Positions 6,972-8,976 of a stretch of DNA of 8,976 nt are shown piece by piece. Positions within the stretch are counted from its first letter, which is position 1. The number at the start of each line of letters is the position of its first letter. The translations under genes and the position numbers were made by a program. The stretch covers positions 1-8,976 of the forward strand of contig DUSB01000106.1 of the NCBI GenBank assembly GCA_012840625.1, read 5' to 3'. The stretch comes from Syntrophomonadaceae bacterium (lineage in GTDB: Bacteria; Bacillota; Syntrophomonadia; Syntrophomonadales; Syntrophomonadaceae). The notes under the pieces are model-generated. The model did no database searches. It had not been told where the DNA came from and saw only the letters and a program-made list of their open reading frames with translations.

Positions 6972-7040
6972 CTATACATCAGACAGAATAATGCCAGCGT
7001 GGCTGCGTAGCACTTTTTGTTGGTTTCTCCTCCCAGTTTA
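6972..7040 (-). other. Spacer with orphan ribosome-binding-site-like sequence and 13-codon frame
   Basis: Directly after the NTPase stop, GGGAGGAG (7034-7027 on the - strand) looks like a strong ribosome binding site. Thirteen bases later GTG (7013-7011) opens a 13-codon frame (MLRSHAGIILSDV) that ends at TAG 6974-6972, in the same frame as the chemoreceptor remnant. This may be the relic of a gene start joined to the receptor tail by deletion. I see no evidence of a real peptide. Confidence 0.35.
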
Positions 7041-7571
7041 CTATGCCCTGTCGAACAATTCTTGCAGCTTCATCTTAACCAGGCCTGCCATATGATCACG
7101 GTTTTGCTCTGAAACAGAAAGCAGCAGTATATCCTCACGATAGCGAATTTCATCCAAAAAAGGGGTTGATTTTTGCTTCAGTACACCAAGTACCGGTATA
7201 GGCGAGACCAAGCATTTTTTGACCATCACCTGAAATCTAGTGGCTTCTGATTCAAAAAAACCCAGCTCATCCATAATAATAAGGTCTGTATCTTTTGTCA
7301 GCGCTTTTTGCAGTAGATCTACACCCGTGGTTTCAAACGTTTCAGTGACGGCTATATATTGCTTATTTTTTCCCGCTTGACAAATCCACGCATCCTGCTT
7401 GCAGTTATCTTCTGAGTTAACTGCTCTCATGACAAAGCGCAACTGCCCATTGTCAGGAAAGAAAGGTTGCGTATAAAAGCCGCGTATCGTTCCTGCAAAT
7501 CCGCTTAAAGAAGATCGAATTATCGTAGTCTTCCCCACCTGTATTGGTCCGGTTAAAAAAATATTTTTCAT
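7041..7571 (-). CDS. THEP1-like P-loop nucleoside-triphosphatase, 176 aa
   Basis: A small NTPase. Walker A is GPIQVGKTT at residues 8-16, starting right after the first strand (MKNIFLT), and Walker B is LIIMDELGFFE at 97-107 with D101-E102. The M-D-E-L-G-x-x-E form and the G-F-Y-T element at 31-34 (RGFYT) are characteristic of the THEP1/DUF2478 group, which resembles signal-recognition and MobB-type GTPases in fold. Length is typical (about 170-190 aa). I chose ATG 7571, with GAGGG six bases upstream, over the in-frame TTG at 7595. It lies 83 bases after the TorD-like gene and upstream of the MobA-like gene, within the same-strand run. THEP1-type proteins hydrolyse NTPs in vitro, but their physiological role is mostly unsettled. 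A job in cofactor nucleotide handling, analogous to MobB, is inference from neighbourhood. Confidence 0.9.
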   Translation of the reverse strand: MKNIFLTGPIQVGKTTIIRSSLSGFAGTIRGFYTQPFFPDNGQLRFVMRAVNSEDNCKQDAWICQAGKNKQYIAVTETFETTGVDLLQKALTKDTDLIIMDELGFFESEATRFQVMVKKCLVSPIPVLGVLKQKSTPFLDEIRYREDILLLSVSEQNRDHMAGLVKMKLQELFDRA

Positions 7572-7592
7572 GCTTTTCCCTCGATTATCAAT

Positions 7593-7632
7593 CAAAATCC
7601 AACCAGTATAAAAATTCTCTTTTTAACTCTAA
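7593..7632 (-). promoter_or_regulatory. Possible weak sigma-A-type promoter before the NTPase gene
   Basis: In the 83-base gap between the TorD-like and NTPase genes, the - strand reads TTAGAG, then about 16 bases, then TATACT. The -10 element is good (five of six to consensus TATAAT) but the -35 element is poor. The gap is AT-rich. It could give extra transcription to the NTPase-MobA-CCG part. Chance is a fair alternative. Confidence 0.25.
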
Positions 7633-7654
7633 TTGTGATGAACATTTCTGTTGT

Positions 7655-8332
7655 CTAAGCATTTTTTATTGCCTGCTGGCAGACCTGTATCTGTTCTAAT
7701 TCACCGGCCAGAAAACCGATAGTGAGATAAGCTAGGCTCTGAAAATAATCCTGGGCTGCGACCTGCTTAATTTTTCGACAGGTATCCGGTACCCAGGCTA
7801 GAATATGCTGGGTTAAAAATTCCTGCTGTTTATCCATTAAGAAAGCCATTTGTTCCCCTTCCTGACGAAGGCCGGCTTTCTTCGCTTCGTCAGCTAAATA
7901 AGCCATAAAATGCAGCTCATTAGCCAGATGGTCTTCTGGCTCTGTAAACCATGTTTCAGTTTGAAAACTCATTTCCCGATAGCAGTCCTTAACCTGATCA
8001 TAATAAGGTTCCTCAAATAAGAGACCCTCCCTGCCTCGATTCACTGACTCATATAGAAAAACCGGAGTGGGACCTGCCGCATAAAAGAGTTCCGCATACT
8101 CCATGGCCACTTCCAATAAAAGCTGTTCCCTATTGTCCTGAGCTATCTGCAGAAATGAATTAAAATGTTCCAACCCCAGCTGAATATCCTGATCTTTGTT
8201 CTGAAAACAGCTTACCTGCTGCTCCAGCCATTGTAAACGCTTTAAATCAGGTTCCCGTTCAAAGGCCCTGGCTAAGAAAAGGTAGGATTGGGCACGTGCT
8301 GCATTCATATCATCTGCATACTTTATCCCCAT
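7655..8332 (-). CDS. TorD/DmsD-family molybdoenzyme chaperone, 225 aa
   Basis: This is a cytoplasmic redox-enzyme maturation protein that binds the signal peptide and apo-form of a DMSO-reductase-family catalytic subunit, keeping it competent for cofactor loading and export. The protein is all-helical. The family hallmark E-P-x-D-H-x-x-x-E-L is present as EPEDHLANEL at residues 131-140, followed by HFMAYL. Helices around EYAELFYAAGPTPVFLYESV (78-97) match the family's Y-x-x-L-F/G-P segment. The length of 225 aa is normal. I chose ATG 8332 because a run of seven G lies seven bases upstream; another in-frame ATG at 8347 overlaps the stop of the preceding small gene (TAATG) and would add five residues. 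Either way translation is probably coupled to that gene. Its neighbours (a DmsB-like subunit upstream, MobA downstream) fit the role. The exact client enzyme lies outside the window. Confidence 0.93.
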   Translation of the reverse strand: MGIKYADDMNAARAQSYLFLARAFEREPDLKRLQWLEQQVSCFQNKDQDIQLGLEHFNSFLQIAQDNREQLLLEVAMEYAELFYAAGPTPVFLYESVNRGREGLLFEEPYYDQVKDCYREMSFQTETWFTEPEDHLANELHFMAYLADEAKKAGLRQEGEQMAFLMDKQQEFLTQHILAWVPDTCRKIKQVAAQDYFQSLAYLTIGFLAGELEQIQVCQQAIKNA

Positions 8333-8346
8333 TTTATTCCCCCCCA

Positions 8347-8472
8347 TTATTGGGCTTTAGTTTTTTTAAGCGGTTCTTTACATTTAATACACTTTTGTAC
8401 TGCAGCCGGGTTTTCATGGCCGCATTTATGACATTTGATTTTTTTGCCGGCATTGGCAGGTCGAAAGCACAT
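8347..8472 (-). CDS. Small zinc-ribbon protein, 41 aa
   Basis: A very short gene that is easily missed. ATG 8472 follows GGGGGGAAAAAACC, a clear ribosome binding site, and TAA at 8347-8349 touches an ATG of the TorD-like gene. The product starts MCFRPANAGKKI and has C14-x2-C17-x10-C28-x2-C31 (CHKCGHEN, then CIKCKEP), ending in a basic tail (KKTKAQ). Two CxxC pairs with G after the first pair are the standard zinc-ribbon (rubredoxin-knuckle) layout. The extra Cys at position 2 in M-C-F-R-P is unusual; from memory, similar M-C-F-R-P miniproteins occur beside DMSO-reductase-type operons in Clostridia, but I cannot verify this here. It lies between the DmsB-like and TorD-like genes, in the same direction. 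Likely role: metal or redox sensing, or a small maturation or partner protein. This is inference. Confidence 0.85.
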   Translation of the reverse strand: MCFRPANAGKKIKCHKCGHENPAAVQKCIKCKEPLKKTKAQ

Positions 8473-8503
8473 GGTTTTTTCCCCCCTTCGTCCATGTAGA
8501 ATC

Positions 8504-8527
8504 CTCACCCGGGCAAGCCCGGGTGAG
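8504..8527 (-). other. Strong GC-rich hairpin after the DmsB-like gene
   Basis: CTCACCCGGGC (8504-8514) and GCCCGGGTGAG (8517-8527) are exact reverse complements around AA, giving about 10 usable base pairs and a 4-base loop. It starts 11 bases past the DmsB-like stop. On the - strand the following bases (GATTCTACATGGACGAAGG) have no T tract, so it is not a standard intrinsic terminator. It is more likely an mRNA-stabilising or processing hairpin that gives the structural genes higher expression than the maturation genes. Confidence 0.7.
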
Positions 8528-8537
8528 ATTAAATGCT

Positions 8538-8976
8538 TTACCCTATATCATTGCGGGTTGCTTCCATGAGTTCTTTTACATTGCTGTGTTTCATCTTCAG
8601 TTCATCCCTGCCGACAGTACCGGCTTCAATTTCTTTGACATCGTCAATACTATCAAAAACCGTACCCAGTTCCCCTCGCTTCTGCATAAGCTGCAGGGCT
8701 TTGTCAGCGTCATAGGGAATGAGCTCTTTTTTGGGTGCATGCGGTTTTACCAGAAAGGCTGGTTTGGTGGTACGCTCATCTGGCATCCCTTCCAGGCGTC
8801 GCTGGTCACCGTATTGGGCAATCATTTCGTCCAGGGGGCCAAAATCAAGGGCTCGCAGCGGGCAAGATGCAACACAGATCGGCTTCTGCCCTTTTTCCAG
8901 ACGGTCAATACACATGGTGCATTTGCTCATTCTGGTTCCCGCAGCATCACTGGCAAATTTGGGGGCGCCATAGGGG
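8538..8976 (-). CDS. DmsB-like 4Fe-4S electron-transfer subunit of a DMSO-reductase-family enzyme (N-terminal part outside the window)
   Basis: The visible 145 residues are the C-terminal part of a ferredoxin-type beta subunit that passes electrons between a membrane or quinone partner and the molybdenum catalytic subunit. The frame is open to the right edge, where PYGAPKF matches the C-P-Y-G-A-P of DmsB. The internal ATG at 8930 is therefore not the start. A cluster motif KC-x2-C-x11-C-x3-CP follows (KCTMCIDR ... ICVASCPLRALDFG), which is the Cys group before the family signature P-L-R-A-L-D-F-G-P. The usual DmsB tail (KPAFLVKPHAP) is followed by an extra segment of about 65 residues ending NVKELMEATRNDIG, longer than the E. 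coli protein. It is the most upstream gene seen in the leftward operon; the catalytic subunit is expected further right. The exact substrate (DMSO, TMAO, polysulfide or other) cannot be read from this subunit. Confidence 0.92.
   Translation of the reverse strand, partial: PYGAPKFASDAAGTRMSKCTMCIDRLEKGQKPICVASCPLRALDFGPLDEMIAQYGDQRRLEGMPDERTTKPAFLVKPHAPKKELIPYDADKALQLMQKRGELGTVFDSIDDVKEIEAGTVGRDELKMKHSNVKELMEATRNDIG

Noticed and set aside
6972..7013. In-frame TAG between the 13-codon frame and the chemoreceptor remnant read as pyrrolysine
   Set aside because: Read-through would give only an 80-residue fragment with no receptor body, and nothing else in the window suggests a pyrrolysine system. 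Gene decay is simpler.
7572..7654. FNR-like half sites (TTGAT near the NTPase start)
   Set aside because: Only one partial half site is visible and no matching ATCAA at the correct spacing; not enough for an anaerobic regulator site.
1..8976. CRISPR arrays, tRNA/rRNA genes, insertion sequences and phage genes
   Set aside because: I saw no regularly spaced repeats, no tRNA-like cloverleaf, no transposase frame and no phage structural gene on either strand.

Overview
The window looks like a piece of the chromosome of an anaerobic, low-to-mid GC Bacillota, probably class Clostridia. The evidence is strong purine-rich ribosome binding sites, a TTG start, dense ATGA-type gene overlaps, many Fe-S and molybdoenzyme genes, and a chemoreceptor-type remnant. 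The genus cannot be named from the sequence alone. Two gene blocks converge on a shared hairpin terminator near 5028-5057.

The left block (1-5024, + strand) is a tight operon of five overlapping genes whose start lies outside the window. It holds the tail of an unrecognised protein, a helical protein of 427 aa, a coiled-coil-rich protein of 524 aa whose last ~70 residues resemble the GrpE beta domain, and a 386 aa protein that lines up by eye with a nucleotide-binding-dead Hsp70 ATPase domain. A soluble protein of about 267-270 aa with glycine-rich loops and a C-terminal Cys cluster ends the block. No gene here has a secure name. The possible Hsp70-like/GrpE-like pairing beside a helical scaffold is the most unusual part of the window and may be an undescribed chaperone-like module.

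The right block (5086-8976, - strand) is read from right to left and serves a DMSO-reductase-family molybdoenzyme. It begins with the C-terminal part of a DmsB-like four-cluster ferredoxin subunit. After a strong hairpin come a 41 aa zinc-ribbon miniprotein, a TorD/DmsD-type chaperone, a THEP1-like P-loop NTPase, a decayed chemoreceptor fragment, a MobA-like guanylyltransferase, and a GlpC/HdrD-type protein with two 4Fe-4S motifs and two CCG domains. The catalytic subunit and any membrane anchor would be expected beyond the right edge. The inferred logic is: MobA finishes the cofactor (bis-MGD), TorD protects and loads the apo-catalytic subunit, the DmsB-like subunit carries electrons, and the CCG protein may link the system to another electron pool. 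The roles of the NTPase and the zinc ribbon are open.
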